Notes under the pieces: generated by a model | The model's database searches: none | Seen by the model: the letters and a program-made list of their open reading frames with translations, nothing else | What the model was told of the DNA's origin: nothing | Shown: piece by piece, positions 46,204 through 54,546 of the stretch | Layout: every line of letters begins with the position of its first letter | How positions within the stretch are numbered: the first letter of the stretch is position 1 | Source of the DNA: an uncultured Coriobacteriaceae bacterium | GTDB lineage: Bacteria; Actinomycetota; Coriobacteriia; Coriobacteriales; Atopobiaceae | DNA: 64,000 bases | NCBI GenBank assembly: GCA_900544655.1 | Contig: UQWE01000001.1 | Span: 124,001-188,000 of the forward strand | Reading direction: 5' to 3' | Position numbers and translations under genes: made by a program

Positions 46204-47085
46204 CTACTTGGCACTCTCGGTGGAAAGCGCGATGCCCTCAAGATACTTGCCGTACTCGGTCTTGGCGATCTTGGAAGCCAGAGACAGCAGCTGGGCACGG
46301 CCGATCCAACCCTTACGGTACGCGATCTCCTCGATAGAGGCGATCTTCGTGCCCGTAGACTGCTGGACGACGCGGATGAACTCGCCCGCGTGGAAGAGCT
46401 CGTCAACGGTGCGGGGACAGAACCAGGCAAAGCCCTCGGGCAGCGTGGTGGTGTAGAGCTGCTTGTGGTCAAGGTACATCTGGTTGAGATCCGTGATCTC
46501 AAGCTCGCCGCGCGCGGAAGGCTTGAGCTTCTTGGCGTACTCGACGACCTTGTTATCGTAGACGTAAAGACCAGTGGCGACGTACTTGGTGCGCGCCTCC
46601 TCCGGCTTCTCCTCGATATAAGTGACCTTCTTGTCCTCGCCAAAGTCAATGACAGCAAAGCGCTCGGGATCATTCACTCGATAACCAAAGACCGTGGCAC
46701 CCTTGTCGCGATCGAGCGCCTCGCGAAGGTTCAGGTCAAATCCAGAGCCGTAGAAGATGCTATCCGCGAGAATGAGGGCGACGCGATCGTCACCAATGAA
46801 GTCCTCGCCGATGAGGAATGCCTGAGCGATGCCATCGCGGCTGACCTGGGCCTTGTAGCTGATGTTCAAGCCGAGCTGCGAGCCATCGCCGAAGTGGGCC
46901 TGATAGGAAGCCATATCCTGGGGATTAACGATGAACAGGACGTCGCGAATATCCGCCTTCATGAGCGTGGCCAGGGAATAATAGACGAGCGGCTTGTCAT
47001 AGATGGGCAGAAGGTGCTTGGAACCCGAGAACGTCATGGGATACAGGTGCGTTCCGAAGCCACCAGCAAGGACAATACCCTTCAC
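46204..47085 (-). CDS. RmlA-like nucleotidyltransferase with altered active site
   Basis: 293 aa, full-length and easily aligned with glucose-1-phosphate thymidylyltransferase (LLPIYDKPLVYYSLATLM, QAFLIGEDFIG, SARGELEITDLN). However, the signature reads GGFGTHLYPMT where GTRL is expected, SKHLLP for SKQLLP, LADSIFYG for LGDNIFYG, PERFAVIDF for PERYGVVEF, and AWFCPRT where the metal-binding Asp of WLDTGT should be. The Arg and one Mg2+-binding Asp are therefore lost. GTG 47085 has AAGGAGG seven bases upstream. No rmlB, rmlC or rmlD is nearby. It may be a regulatory pseudoenzyme or have new specificity. Confidence 0.85.
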   Translation of the reverse strand: MKGIVLAGGFGTHLYPMTFSGSKHLLPIYDKPLVYYSLATLMKADIRDVLFIVNPQDMASYQAHFGDGSQLGLNISYKAQVSRDGIAQAFLIGEDFIGDDRVALILADSIFYGSGFDLNLREALDRDKGATVFGYRVNDPERFAVIDFGEDKKVTYIEEKPEEARTKYVATGLYVYDNKVVEYAKKLKPSARGELEITDLNQMYLDHKQLYTTTLPEGFAWFCPRTVDELFHAGEFIRVVQQSTGTKIASIEEIAYRKGWIGRAQLLSLASKIAKTEYGKYLEGIALSTESAK

Positions 47086-47122
47086 AGCTATGCCTCCTTG
47101 AGTCGCATACATGTTCAGGGAG

Positions 47123-47150
47123 AGTATACCGCCAGACCACGCGTTATACT
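47123..47150. promoter_or_regulatory. Divergent -10 elements for the rmlA-like gene and gltX
   Basis: AGTATA (47123-47128, TATACT on minus) and TATACT (47145-47150, plus) face opposite genes and lie 16 bases apart, so the two polymerases would overlap. -35 elements are weak. A TATGT-GA-ACATA palindrome lies at 47159-47170. Confidence 0.4.
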
Positions 47151-47189
47151 ATCTGACGTATGTGAACATATAACGAGAGGATTATCCTC

Positions 47190-48680
47190 ATGTCCGACAG
47201 CACCACGCCAGTACGCGTTAGATTCGCCCCCTCGCCCACCGGCAAGCTTCATGTCGGCGGTGCGCGGACGGCCATTTTTAACTGGGCCTTCGCGCGTGCG
47301 AATAACGGCACCTTCATCCTTCGCATCGATGACACCGACCCGACTCGCTCGACTGACGAGAACACCCAGGTGATTCTCCGCGCCATGCGCTGGATGGGTC
47401 TCGACTGGGATGAGGGCCCCGAGGTTGGCGGAGATTTTGGCCCCTACGCTCAGACGAAGCGCCTCGAGATGTACAAGGCCGCTGCCCAGAAGCTCTGGGA
47501 CGAGGGCCGCGCCTACCCCTGCTTCTGCACCACCGAGCAGCTCGCCGAGGACAAGAGGGCCGCCCAGGAGCGCAAGGACCCCTTCCAGGGCTATCAGCGC
47601 CGCTGCCGCAACCTCGATCCGGCCGAGGCGAAGGCCCGCATCGAGGCTGGCGAGCCCTACGTCCTCCGAATCAAGGTCCCGGAGGACCGCGGCGACGTCG
47701 TCATACACGATGCCGTCCACGGCGACGTGACGTTCGATGCTAAGGAGCTTGACGACTTCGTCATCTTCCGCTCCGACGGAACGCCTACCTACAACTTCGC
47801 CACCGTCGTCGACGACGCCGCCATGGGCATCACCCACATCATCCGCGGCGACGACCACCTCTCCAACACCCCGCGCCAGGTCATGGTCTACGAGGCCCTC
47901 GGGGCTCCCATCCCCGTCTTCGCGCACATTTCCATGATCCTTGGCGCGGATGGCAAGAAGCTCTCCAAGCGCCACGGCGCCACAAGCGTCGAGGAGTTCC
48001 GCGACGCCGGTTACCTGCCGGACGCTTTCGTCAACTATCTCGCACTTCTCGGTTGGTCTCCGGACGGCGAAACGACCATCGTCCCGCGTGACGTGCTCGC
48101 AAGCACCTTCTCCCTCGACCGCGTCTCGAAGAACCCCGCCACGTTTGACCCAGCGAAGCTTGACTGGATCAACGCCGAGTACCTTGCAGCAATGAGCGAT
48201 GACGAGTTCACCGAGAAGATCATGATTCCCGAGCTACTCGATGCCGGCCTCATCAAGGATGCCAACGATCGCACGCCCGAGTGGTTCGCTACCCTCGCCT
48301 CCGTCGTCCGCCCGCGTACCAAGCACCTCGGTGATGTCGCTGGCATCTGCTCCATGGTGTTTGACTCGGCTGAAACCCTCCCCTACGAGGAGAAGGCCGT
48401 CTCCAAGGGTCTCGCCAAGGAGGGAATGGCTACCATCCTCGACGCCGCCATCAAGGCGCTCGAGGGCGTCTCCCCCGATTCTTGGAACGCCGAGGCCGTC
48501 GACGCGGCGCTAGAGCAGCTCCCTGATCAGCTTGACGCCAAGAAGCGCATCGTCTTCCAGGCGATTCGAGCCGCCATCTGCGGCAACCTCGTGAGTCCTC
48601 CGCTGGGCGTCGTAATCGAGCTCGTCGGCAAGACCGACGCCCTCGCCCGTCTCGAGCGCGCAAAGGGCATGGCACTCTAG
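47190..48680 (+). CDS. gltX: Glutamyl-tRNA synthetase
   Basis: 496 aa class I synthetase. The HIGH-type motif is APSPTGKLHVGGARTA and the KMSKS-type motif is KKLSKRHGA. FCTTEQL and RIDDTDPTRS are conserved. Length is typical for GluRS, and no GlnRS was seen, so it may also charge tRNA-Gln for the amidation route. It follows a divergent promoter region and is closed by a terminator. Confidence 0.96.
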   Translation: MSDSTTPVRVRFAPSPTGKLHVGGARTAIFNWAFARANNGTFILRIDDTDPTRSTDENTQVILRAMRWMGLDWDEGPEVGGDFGPYAQTKRLEMYKAAAQKLWDEGRAYPCFCTTEQLAEDKRAAQERKDPFQGYQRRCRNLDPAEAKARIEAGEPYVLRIKVPEDRGDVVIHDAVHGDVTFDAKELDDFVIFRSDGTPTYNFATVVDDAAMGITHIIRGDDHLSNTPRQVMVYEALGAPIPVFAHISMILGADGKKLSKRHGATSVEEFRDAGYLPDAFVNYLALLGWSPDGETTIVPRDVLASTFSLDRVSKNPATFDPAKLDWINAEYLAAMSDDEFTEKIMIPELLDAGLIKDANDRTPEWFATLASVVRPRTKHLGDVAGICSMVFDSAETLPYEEKAVSKGLAKEGMATILDAAIKALEGVSPDSWNAEAVDAALEQLPDQLDAKKRIVFQAIRAAICGNLVSPPLGVVIELVGKTDALARLERAKGMAL

Positions 48681-48751
48681 CCCGGACGTTGAAACAGTGC
48701 GGAGCCGGAATTGCCATGAATAGGCCCGCACTTGATTCATCGTGTCACCAA

Positions 48752-48797
48752 GCCCCGCCGACGCTCCTGTAAACTGCGCCGGTGGGGCCATTTTTAT
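48752..48797 (+). terminator. Terminator of gltX
   Basis: GCCCCGCCGACGC (48752-48764) pairs with GCGCCGGTGGGGC (48776-48788) with one G-T and one mismatch, then CATTTTTATT. Confidence 0.8.
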
Positions 48798-48838
48798 TCG
48801 CTGAGGGGATTGCGCGAAGCGCCTAGACACAAGAAAGC

Positions 48839-48864
48839 CCCGAGCCATAAAGACGCGACTCGGG
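48839..48864 (-). terminator. Terminator of the flippase-like gene
   Basis: CCCGAG (48839-48844) and CTCGGG (48859-48864) form the stem; the minus strand continues GCTTTCTTG. It lies 63 bases after the gene end and faces the gltX terminator. Confidence 0.65.
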
Positions 48865-48927
48865 ACATTGCAGTTCATAATCACTGCGAACGGGAAGAAC
48901 GGGCCTAAGCCACGACCTGCGAACAGC

Positions 48928-50244
48928 CTATTTGTTGGATCCAGACTTGCGAGATGAGCCCTTAACGACAAACTTGGTCGTCTTACGCGGGGGATTAGAC
49001 GGATTATAGCTAACGGCACCGCGCACCAAACGCACCTTCCTCTTCCCACCGCGACCAGACCAGCGCTGGACACGATGATAGATGCTTTCCGTGCTCGTGC
49101 TCTTAAGGCCCAGGAGCGGAAGAGCGGCGAATGTCGGGAAGAAGAACGTGACTACGCGCCAGACAAGAAATCCGGCAGTCGCATACCCACCAAACATCGG
49201 GCCGAAGAACAGGGCGAATCCTCCCTCGGCTCCCCCGGTGCCGCCAGGAAGAGGTACGGCAGTGGCAACAAGCTGAACCATCGAGCCCGCGGCGAGACAG
49301 GTAAGGAAGTCTGCCTCTAGACCAAAAGCATGGATGACGAACCAGGGAATCGTATAGAGAAAGCCAAGCTGGCACATGGTGATGACAAGTGTGATCACCA
49401 TGTCGGGGATACTGGCAGCCGAACGACGAAACGCAGTGGAGAACTGATCCACCTGCACGTTGATCATGTCATTCCACTTGTCGTAGTTCTTGACCCAACC
49501 ATGGCCATTGGCCCAGCGGAGCAGAGACGAACCCGCGCGCCTGACAAAATTAGGGCAAAGACAGACGATGAAGAGGCCAATCAGCTCAAGTGCATGACCC
49601 GCAAAAACAAGCAGGTTAAGAAGGACGATGTCACCGTAGGAGTCAAGGAAGAAACCAAGCTTGGCCCAGAGCATGATGCCGGCGAAGAGGACGACACCGA
49701 GCTGGAACATGATAAAGCGAGTGAACTGCGTGGCAGAAGCCGCGCCAACGGAGAGCCCGGCCTTGGTGAGTTGATAAATCTGAGAGGGAAGCGCACCCAT
49801 CTGCATTGGCGTGAGGTTGCCAAAGAAATTGCCGGAAGCCTCCACCGCCATGAGGTCACGAAAGCCCACGGGAGAGTCATGGTCGAGATACACAGCAACG
49901 GCATAGGCAAGGGAGCCGAGTATAAAGTACATGCAAATGCAGCCAACGGCGCCAACGAGCCAGGAAGCCTCAACGTTTTGGAAGGCCTCAATGAACGAAT
50001 CGATTTGTCCGGAGAAAAACAGGAAGGCGACGTAGGCAGCAAAAACGAGACCGACAAACTGAGCGCCCTTAGCCGCCTGCTTCTTGTCAGGGTCCTGAGG
50101 CTGTTCCTCAGCAACCGCTCCCTTATGCATGGGAGCAGGAGCTCCGGCCAGCCTAGGCTTAGGAGCATGAGGCTTGTGCTTGGGAGCGACGTCCACATGG
50201 GTGGCCTGCTCTGCCTTGATGTTGTTTTCGGGGTTCTGAGCCAT
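48928..50244 (-). CDS. Flippase-like membrane protein (UPF0104/LPG-synthase TM type)
   Basis: 438 aa. A proline/lysine-rich cytoplasmic N-terminus (1-60) is followed by about eight membrane segments. GNFFGNLTPMQMGALPSQIY and VPLPGGTGGAEGGFALFFG are the hallmarks of the lysylphosphatidylglycerol synthase transmembrane/flippase-like family. No C-terminal aminoacyl-transferase domain is present, so it is not a full MprF. The C-terminus is basic. Role in lipid or glycolipid translocation is inferred. The gene appears monocistronic. Confidence 0.8.
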   Translation of the reverse strand: MAQNPENNIKAEQATHVDVAPKHKPHAPKPRLAGAPAPMHKGAVAEEQPQDPDKKQAAKGAQFVGLVFAAYVAFLFFSGQIDSFIEAFQNVEASWLVGAVGCICMYFILGSLAYAVAVYLDHDSPVGFRDLMAVEASGNFFGNLTPMQMGALPSQIYQLTKAGLSVGAASATQFTRFIMFQLGVVLFAGIMLWAKLGFFLDSYGDIVLLNLLVFAGHALELIGLFIVCLCPNFVRRAGSSLLRWANGHGWVKNYDKWNDMINVQVDQFSTAFRRSAASIPDMVITLVITMCQLGFLYTIPWFVIHAFGLEADFLTCLAAGSMVQLVATAVPLPGGTGGAEGGFALFFGPMFGGYATAGFLVWRVVTFFFPTFAALPLLGLKSTSTESIYHRVQRWSGRGGKRKVRLVRGAVSYNPSNPPRKTTKFVVKGSSRKSGSNK

Positions 50245-50359
50245 GCAATTCCTGAGTCTGGATGATGTCGCATACAGCGCGAGCGCCGTGCAGCCATTAC
50301 TTGACTAGTGTACCCCACGCGGCAATTCTTCCGGACACCCACACCATAAGCACGAAAAC

Positions 50360-50388
50360 AGCCGGCCAAGGTATTACCCTGACCGGCT
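50360..50388 (-). terminator. Terminator of the amino acid ABC operon
   Basis: AGCCGG (50360-50365) and CCGGCT (50383-50388) close a longer stem that continues through GGTA/TACC with a G-T pair. The minus strand continues TGTTTTCG. It lies 43 bases after the cytidylate-kinase-like gene. Confidence 0.75.
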
Positions 50389-50431
50389 ATCGACTTCAAG
50401 TTCAATGAAAGTTGACGACGTGCACCCTTCC

Positions 50432-51127
50432 CTACTCTGCCTCAGGCGCATCCTCGGGACTAACGGAGGCGCCGCGCTCAGCGCAAGCGCGCTCGACAGC
50501 GGCAAGCTTAGTCCTGTAGGCTGCGGCAAGAATGTCGACGCAGCCCTGGCGACCAAAGCGCGCACGGTTAACCACGACGTCCTTGCCAGAATGAAGCATC
50601 CACTTGCCAGCAGAATAACGCTTGTAGAACATCTCGCGGGCACGCTGCATGCGCTTGACGAGCTTGCGAGCCTTCTTCTCGGAGATATCGCGCTTCGAGC
50701 GGACGATCTCGACACGAGCCTCAAGCGGGGCGGTCACGAGGACGGTAATGAGGTTGGGATTATCACGAAGGATGTAATCAGACAGACGGCCTTCGATAAT
50801 GCAGCTCTCGCTCGACCCGAGGTCGCGAATGACGTCCTCCATCTGCTTGAAGAGCTTATCCGCAATGGAGCGCGTATCAACGCGATCGGGAAGAAAGGCG
50901 GCAACCTCGGCCGCAAGGCTCTCGTCATAGGCGGCGATCTGATCCGTCGTCACTCCGGCACGCATGGCGGCGCGCACGAGAACCTCGTTGTCATACAGGG
51001 GGATGCCAAGCTCGACTGACAGCATCTTGCCAATCTCGTGGCCCTCCGCGCCAAAGTCGCGCGCAATGGCGATGACTACGGGATAGGTGGAGATATCAGG
51101 GCTTACCTCAGAGAAGTTCTCGGTCAT
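50432..51127 (-). CDS. Cytidylate kinase-like family protein
   Basis: 231 aa. IAIARDFGAEGHEIGKMLSV is a P-loop-related start of the AAA/cytidylate kinase-like (Cytidylate_kin2) family, followed by CIIEGRLSDYIL and VLVTAPLEARVEIV and an Arg/Lys-rich lid. The P loop lacks the strict GxxGxGKS form. The natural substrate is unknown. ATG 51127 has AAAGGAG five bases before it. It begins 10 bases after the second permease gene, so it appears to be the last gene of the amino acid transport operon. Confidence 0.8.
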   Translation of the reverse strand: MTENFSEVSPDISTYPVVIAIARDFGAEGHEIGKMLSVELGIPLYDNEVLVRAAMRAGVTTDQIAAYDESLAAEVAAFLPDRVDTRSIADKLFKQMEDVIRDLGSSESCIIEGRLSDYILRDNPNLITVLVTAPLEARVEIVRSKRDISEKKARKLVKRMQRAREMFYKRYSAGKWMLHSGKDVVVNRARFGRQGCVDILAAAYRTKLAAVERACAERGASVSPEDAPEAE

Positions 51128-51137
51128 GGTTGCTCCT

Positions 51138-51776
51138 TTAGGCCGCGACCTGGCGACGCTGGTGGGCACGAACGATCAGGGAAATGCCAAAGTTCAGGGC
51201 GAAGTACAGCAGGAACACAAAGCCATAGACGAGGAGGACCTCATTGAGGCTCTGGGACTTTGCCATAACTACCTTAGAGGTATACATGAACTCGGCCACA
51301 TTAATGCCGGCAAGATAGGAACTGTCCTTGATGACCGTCGTGCACTGGCTGAACAGGGCGGGGACGATCGTCTTGAACGTCTGAGGCAGGATGATGAGGC
51401 GCATGGTCGCGAAGAACCCGAAACCCTGGCTCTGAGCAGCCTCGAACTGGCTCTGCGGAATGGAGTTGAGACCTCCGCGGACGATCTCCGCCATAACGGC
51501 CGAGGTAAAGATCGTAAACGCAAGAGTGGAAATGAAGACGTCGTTACCCTTGACCGTGAAGTAAATGAAGAGGATCCAGAGAAGGTTAGGCGTGCAGCGG
51601 AAGAGCTCGATATAGGCGCTGACGAGAAGCGAGAACGGTTTGGCGGCGTATGCCTTCACAAGCGCAAGAACCGTACCGAATATAAGCGAGAAGAAGATCG
51701 AGAGGGCAGAAATCTCGAGCGTCTTGACAAAGCCACCGAGCATGAACATGACGTTCGCAGAGCTAAATACCTCCAT
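51138..51776 (-). CDS. Polar amino acid ABC transporter permease
   Basis: 212 aa HisM/GlnP-type permease with about five membrane helices. It contains the ATPase-contact EAA loop (SQFEAAQSQGFGFFATMRLI ILPQ) and an AELFRCTPNLLWILF-like region near the N-terminus. It lies 3 bases after the other permease gene, and the two likely form a heterodimer. Confidence 0.92.
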   Translation of the reverse strand: MEVFSSANVMFMLGGFVKTLEISALSIFFSLIFGTVLALVKAYAAKPFSLLVSAYIELFRCTPNLLWILFIYFTVKGNDVFISTLAFTIFTSAVMAEIVRGGLNSIPQSQFEAAQSQGFGFFATMRLIILPQTFKTIVPALFSQCTTVIKDSSYLAGINVAEFMYTSKVVMAKSQSLNEVLLVYGFVFLLYFALNFGISLIVRAHQRRQVAA

Positions 51777-51779
51777 GAC

Positions 51780-52526
51780 CTACGCCTCCTTCGCGGTATC
51801 GGGCGTAATGCCAGGAATCACCTTTGCGCGCGGGCGCATCTTGGAGCGAGCCTCGAGCCACTGGACGAGAAGCGCCAGGGGGAAGCAGATGATGAAGTAC
51901 AGAATGCAAGCCATGATGTAGCCCTGCAGGTAGCCGTACGTGGAGACAAAGCCATCCGCGTTGTACATCAGGTCGCCGCCAGCGATGAGGGCGAGCACGG
52001 AGCTGTTCTTAACGAGATTGAGGGCCTGGTTGCACAGCGGAGGCAGAATCACCTTGAAGGTCTGGGGCAAGATGATGTACCCATAGGTCTGAATGCGAGA
52101 GAAACCCTGCGACAGGGCTGCCTCCATCTGACCGCGAGGAACGCTCTCGATGCCCGTACGAATGACCTCGGAAATGTAGGCCGCGTGATACAGTCCGACG
52201 CCGAGGGCACCAAGTGCAAAGGCGGAGGTACGGACCGGGCTATCCGTATGAAGGATGACCTGCAGGATCTTAGGCCCCGCCATGTACATGAAGAAGACCT
52301 GCACCGGCAGAGGCGTGTTCTGGTAAAACTCGACGTAGACACGGCTGATGGCCCTGAGAACGTTAGAGCGCGTAGTGGAGAACACACCAAGTACCGTACC
52401 AAGAACGATCGAAAGCGCCAGGCCAGCAAACACTACTTTGAGCGTAAGCCCGAATCCCGACCAGAGATCGCCCATGCTGGCGAGGGTCAGCTCCCATCGC
52501 TTCGCATCGAGGAGTCCGTCTAGCAT
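51780..52526 (-). CDS. Polar amino acid ABC transporter permease
   Basis: 248 aa HisQ/GlnP-type permease. The EAA loop reads QMEAALSQGFSRIQTYGYII LPQ, and RVYVEFYQNTPLPVQVFF marks the N-terminal signature. About five membrane helices. It is separated from the binding-protein gene by a 9-bp hairpin that may lower expression of the permeases relative to the receptor. Confidence 0.92.
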   Translation of the reverse strand: MLDGLLDAKRWELTLASMGDLWSGFGLTLKVVFAGLALSIVLGTVLGVFSTTRSNVLRAISRVYVEFYQNTPLPVQVFFMYMAGPKILQVILHTDSPVRTSAFALGALGVGLYHAAYISEVIRTGIESVPRGQMEAALSQGFSRIQTYGYIILPQTFKVILPPLCNQALNLVKNSSVLALIAGGDLMYNADGFVSTYGYLQGYIMACILYFIICFPLALLVQWLEARSKMRPRAKVIPGITPDTAKEA

Positions 52527-52552
52527 CTCTATCCCTTCGTCAAAACATACAT

Positions 52553-52584
52553 CGTGCCGCCCAGGCTAAAGTCCAGGCGGCACG
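52553..52584 (-). other. Intercistronic hairpin between binding protein and permease
   Basis: CGTGCCGCC (52553-52561) and GGCGGCACG (52576-52584) make a perfect 9-bp stem. A short GTTTTG run begins eight bases later on the minus strand. It probably protects the upstream binding-protein mRNA or partially terminates. Confidence 0.6.
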
Positions 52585-52620
52585 GAAGCCCGGCCCCATA
52601 AGGATCCGGGCGAAGCAGTC

Positions 52621-53463
52621 CTAGAGCAGGCCCCAAGCGGAGACTTCCTCGTCGATCCAGCCGTTGGAAGTAACCTCCTTGACGACTTCCTCGGTGACCT
52701 CGGAGAAGTCGCAGCCCTTCTTGGTGGCGATGCCGTAATCCTGGGCGCCGAACTCGATCTCGGGCTGCAGGAGCTCCTTGTCATCGTTCGTGTAGGTCTT
52801 CAGCGTGGAACGGTCCATCGCGAAGGCGTCGATCTGGCCGGCGTCAAGGGCGGAGTTGATGGAGGGGTAATCCGGGTACTCGTCGAAGACGGGCGTGGCG
52901 GCAATGTTGTTGTCCTGAAGCATCTGAAGGACGAGGTCCTTGGTGGTCGAGCCCTGGGAGACGCCGATGTGCTTGCCGTCGAGGTCAGCCATGGTGGACA
53001 TGGCGCCCTTCTTGATGAGGATGCCAACGTGGTCAGTACGATAGGGATCGGTGAAGTCCCAGTCCTCCTTGCGCTTGTCCGTAATGGTGTAGGTGGCGCA
53101 AATCATGTCAAGGGTGTCGTTGTCGATAAGCGGGCCGCGGGTCTTCGGGGTGACGTCGGTGAACTCGCAGAGATCCTTATCCTCGGCCTCCTCATAAGAG
53201 ACGTCAAAGACCTTGGCGGCGACCATGTAGCACAGGTCGATCTCGAGACCCTCGTACTTGCCAGTGGCGGTATCGAGCAGACCGTAACCCACGACGTCCT
53301 TCTTGACGCCGCACTTTAGCTTGCCGCGATCCTTGATGGTCTGAAGCTTGGAGTCGGAAGAGCTGGAGGACGAGCTACCGCCGCAGCCAACAAGACCAAG
53401 GCCGGCGATGGCGGCGGAGGCACCGAGGGTTACGACGAACTGACGGCGAGAGATGTTCTTCAT
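52621..53463 (-). CDS. Amino acid ABC transporter substrate-binding lipoprotein
   Basis: 280 aa. The signal sequence has a twin-arginine-like SRRQFVV and a lipobox LVGC followed by a Gly/Ser linker, so it is probably a Tat-exported lipoprotein. The SBP family 3 fold shows LKCGVKKDVVGYG, YEGLEIDLCYMVAAK, YTITDKRKEDWDFTDPY and GVSQGSTT. This subgroup binds polar amino acids such as glutamine or glutamate; the ligand cannot be fixed by eye. Confidence 0.9.
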   Translation of the reverse strand: MKNISRRQFVVTLGASAAIAGLGLVGCGGSSSSSSSDSKLQTIKDRGKLKCGVKKDVVGYGLLDTATGKYEGLEIDLCYMVAAKVFDVSYEEAEDKDLCEFTDVTPKTRGPLIDNDTLDMICATYTITDKRKEDWDFTDPYRTDHVGILIKKGAMSTMADLDGKHIGVSQGSTTKDLVLQMLQDNNIAATPVFDEYPDYPSINSALDAGQIDAFAMDRSTLKTYTNDDKELLQPEIEFGAQDYGIATKKGCDFSEVTEEVVKEVTSNGWIDEEVSAWGLL

Positions 53464-53591
53464 GGGATACCCCTTTCAGTTGCAGGCAGTCAACTACTTC
53501 AAAAGCGGCGCTACCACCGCTTGCCAGCCCGCTCACACGGGCAAATGCACTTGCAAAAAGGTCTTCGTGCGAAAGACGAGCAGACCCTGAG

Positions 53592-54332
53592 TTAGCGCAG
53601 AATCTTGGAAAGGAAGAGCTTCGTGCGCTCGTTCTGGGGATTCTCGAAAAAGTGCTCGGGCGTGCCCTCCTCGATAATCCTTCCGTCCTCAACGAAGATG
53701 ACGCGATCGGCAACCTCACGAGCAAAGCCCATCTCGTGAGTGACGCACATCATCGTGATGTTCTCCTGGGCGAGCTCGACCATGACATTGAGGACCTCTT
53801 GGACCATCTCAGGATCGAGAGCGCTCGTCGGCTCATCGAACAGGATGATCGGCTGCTTGGTGCAGAGGGCGCGTGCGATTGCGACGCGCTGCTGCTGACC
53901 ACCAGAGAGGTTCTGCGGGTACTCCCCCGCCTTCGCCTCTAGGCCAACACGCCTGAGGGCAGCCATGGCAGCCTCCGTGGCCTCTTCCTTGCTCTTCTTC
54001 TGGAGCTTAATTGGCGCAAGCGTGAGGTTACCGAGAACCGTCATGTTGGGATACAGGTTGAACTGCTGGAACACCATCGACGAGTACTTGCGCGCCATCT
54101 CAAGGTGGTTCTTGCGCGTAAGCTCAGTACCATCAATCGTGATGGTACCGGTGGTGGGCTCCTCGAGGTAGTTCACGCAACGGATGAGCGTAGACTTGCC
54201 GGAGCCAGAGGGCCCGATGATGACGAGCTTCTCGCCAGCCTTGACGGTAAGGTTAATATCCTTGAGGACGTGGGCGTCTCCGAAATACTTATTGAGACCA
54301 CGAATCTCAATCATGTTCTTGGCGTCAGCCAT
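53592..54332 (-). CDS. Polar amino acid ABC transporter ATP-binding protein
   Basis: 246 aa ATPase of the GlnQ/HisP type. Walker A is [13 protein letters not shown], the signature is [16 protein letters not shown], and Walker B is [16 protein letters not shown]. It is the first gene of the operon, with the order ATPase, receptor, permease, permease. The receptor gene follows after a 128-base gap in which no gene is seen. Confidence 0.94.
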   Translation of the reverse strand: MADAKNMIEIRGLNKYFGDAHVLKDINLTVKAGEKLVIIGPSGSGKSTLIRCVNYLEEPTTGTITIDGTELTRKNHLEMARKYSSMVFQQFNLYPNMTVLGNLTLAPIKLQKKSKEEATEAAMAALRRVGLEAKAGEYPQNLSGGQQQRVAIARALCTKQPIILFDEPTSALDPEMVQEVLNVMVELAQENITMMCVTHEMGFAREVADRVIFVEDGRIIEEGTPEHFFENPQNERTKLFLSKILR

Positions 54333-54397
54333 GGGATTCCTTTTCTCGGATTGTCTTGTCTGAAGACTCTACGGAACCAAAGCGGTCTTGATTGTTA

Positions 54398-54403
54398 TTT
54401 ATA
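54398..54403 (-). promoter_or_regulatory. Possible -10 of the amino acid ABC operon
   Basis: TATAAA on the minus strand lies 65 bases before the ATPase start. The -35 position is poor, so an activator or another start may be involved. Confidence 0.35.
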
Positions 54404-54546
54404 CCCGATTGTCATGAAGCCGAAACACACCGTTACGCAGGCGTTATCAAGTGGGAGCCAAATCGGCGCGCGTTTATGCGAAAAATCGTATCAACCATAG
54501 CGCCCGATAAGCTAGCGCCGTCTCCTCCCGTGGGGCCCGAATGTCA

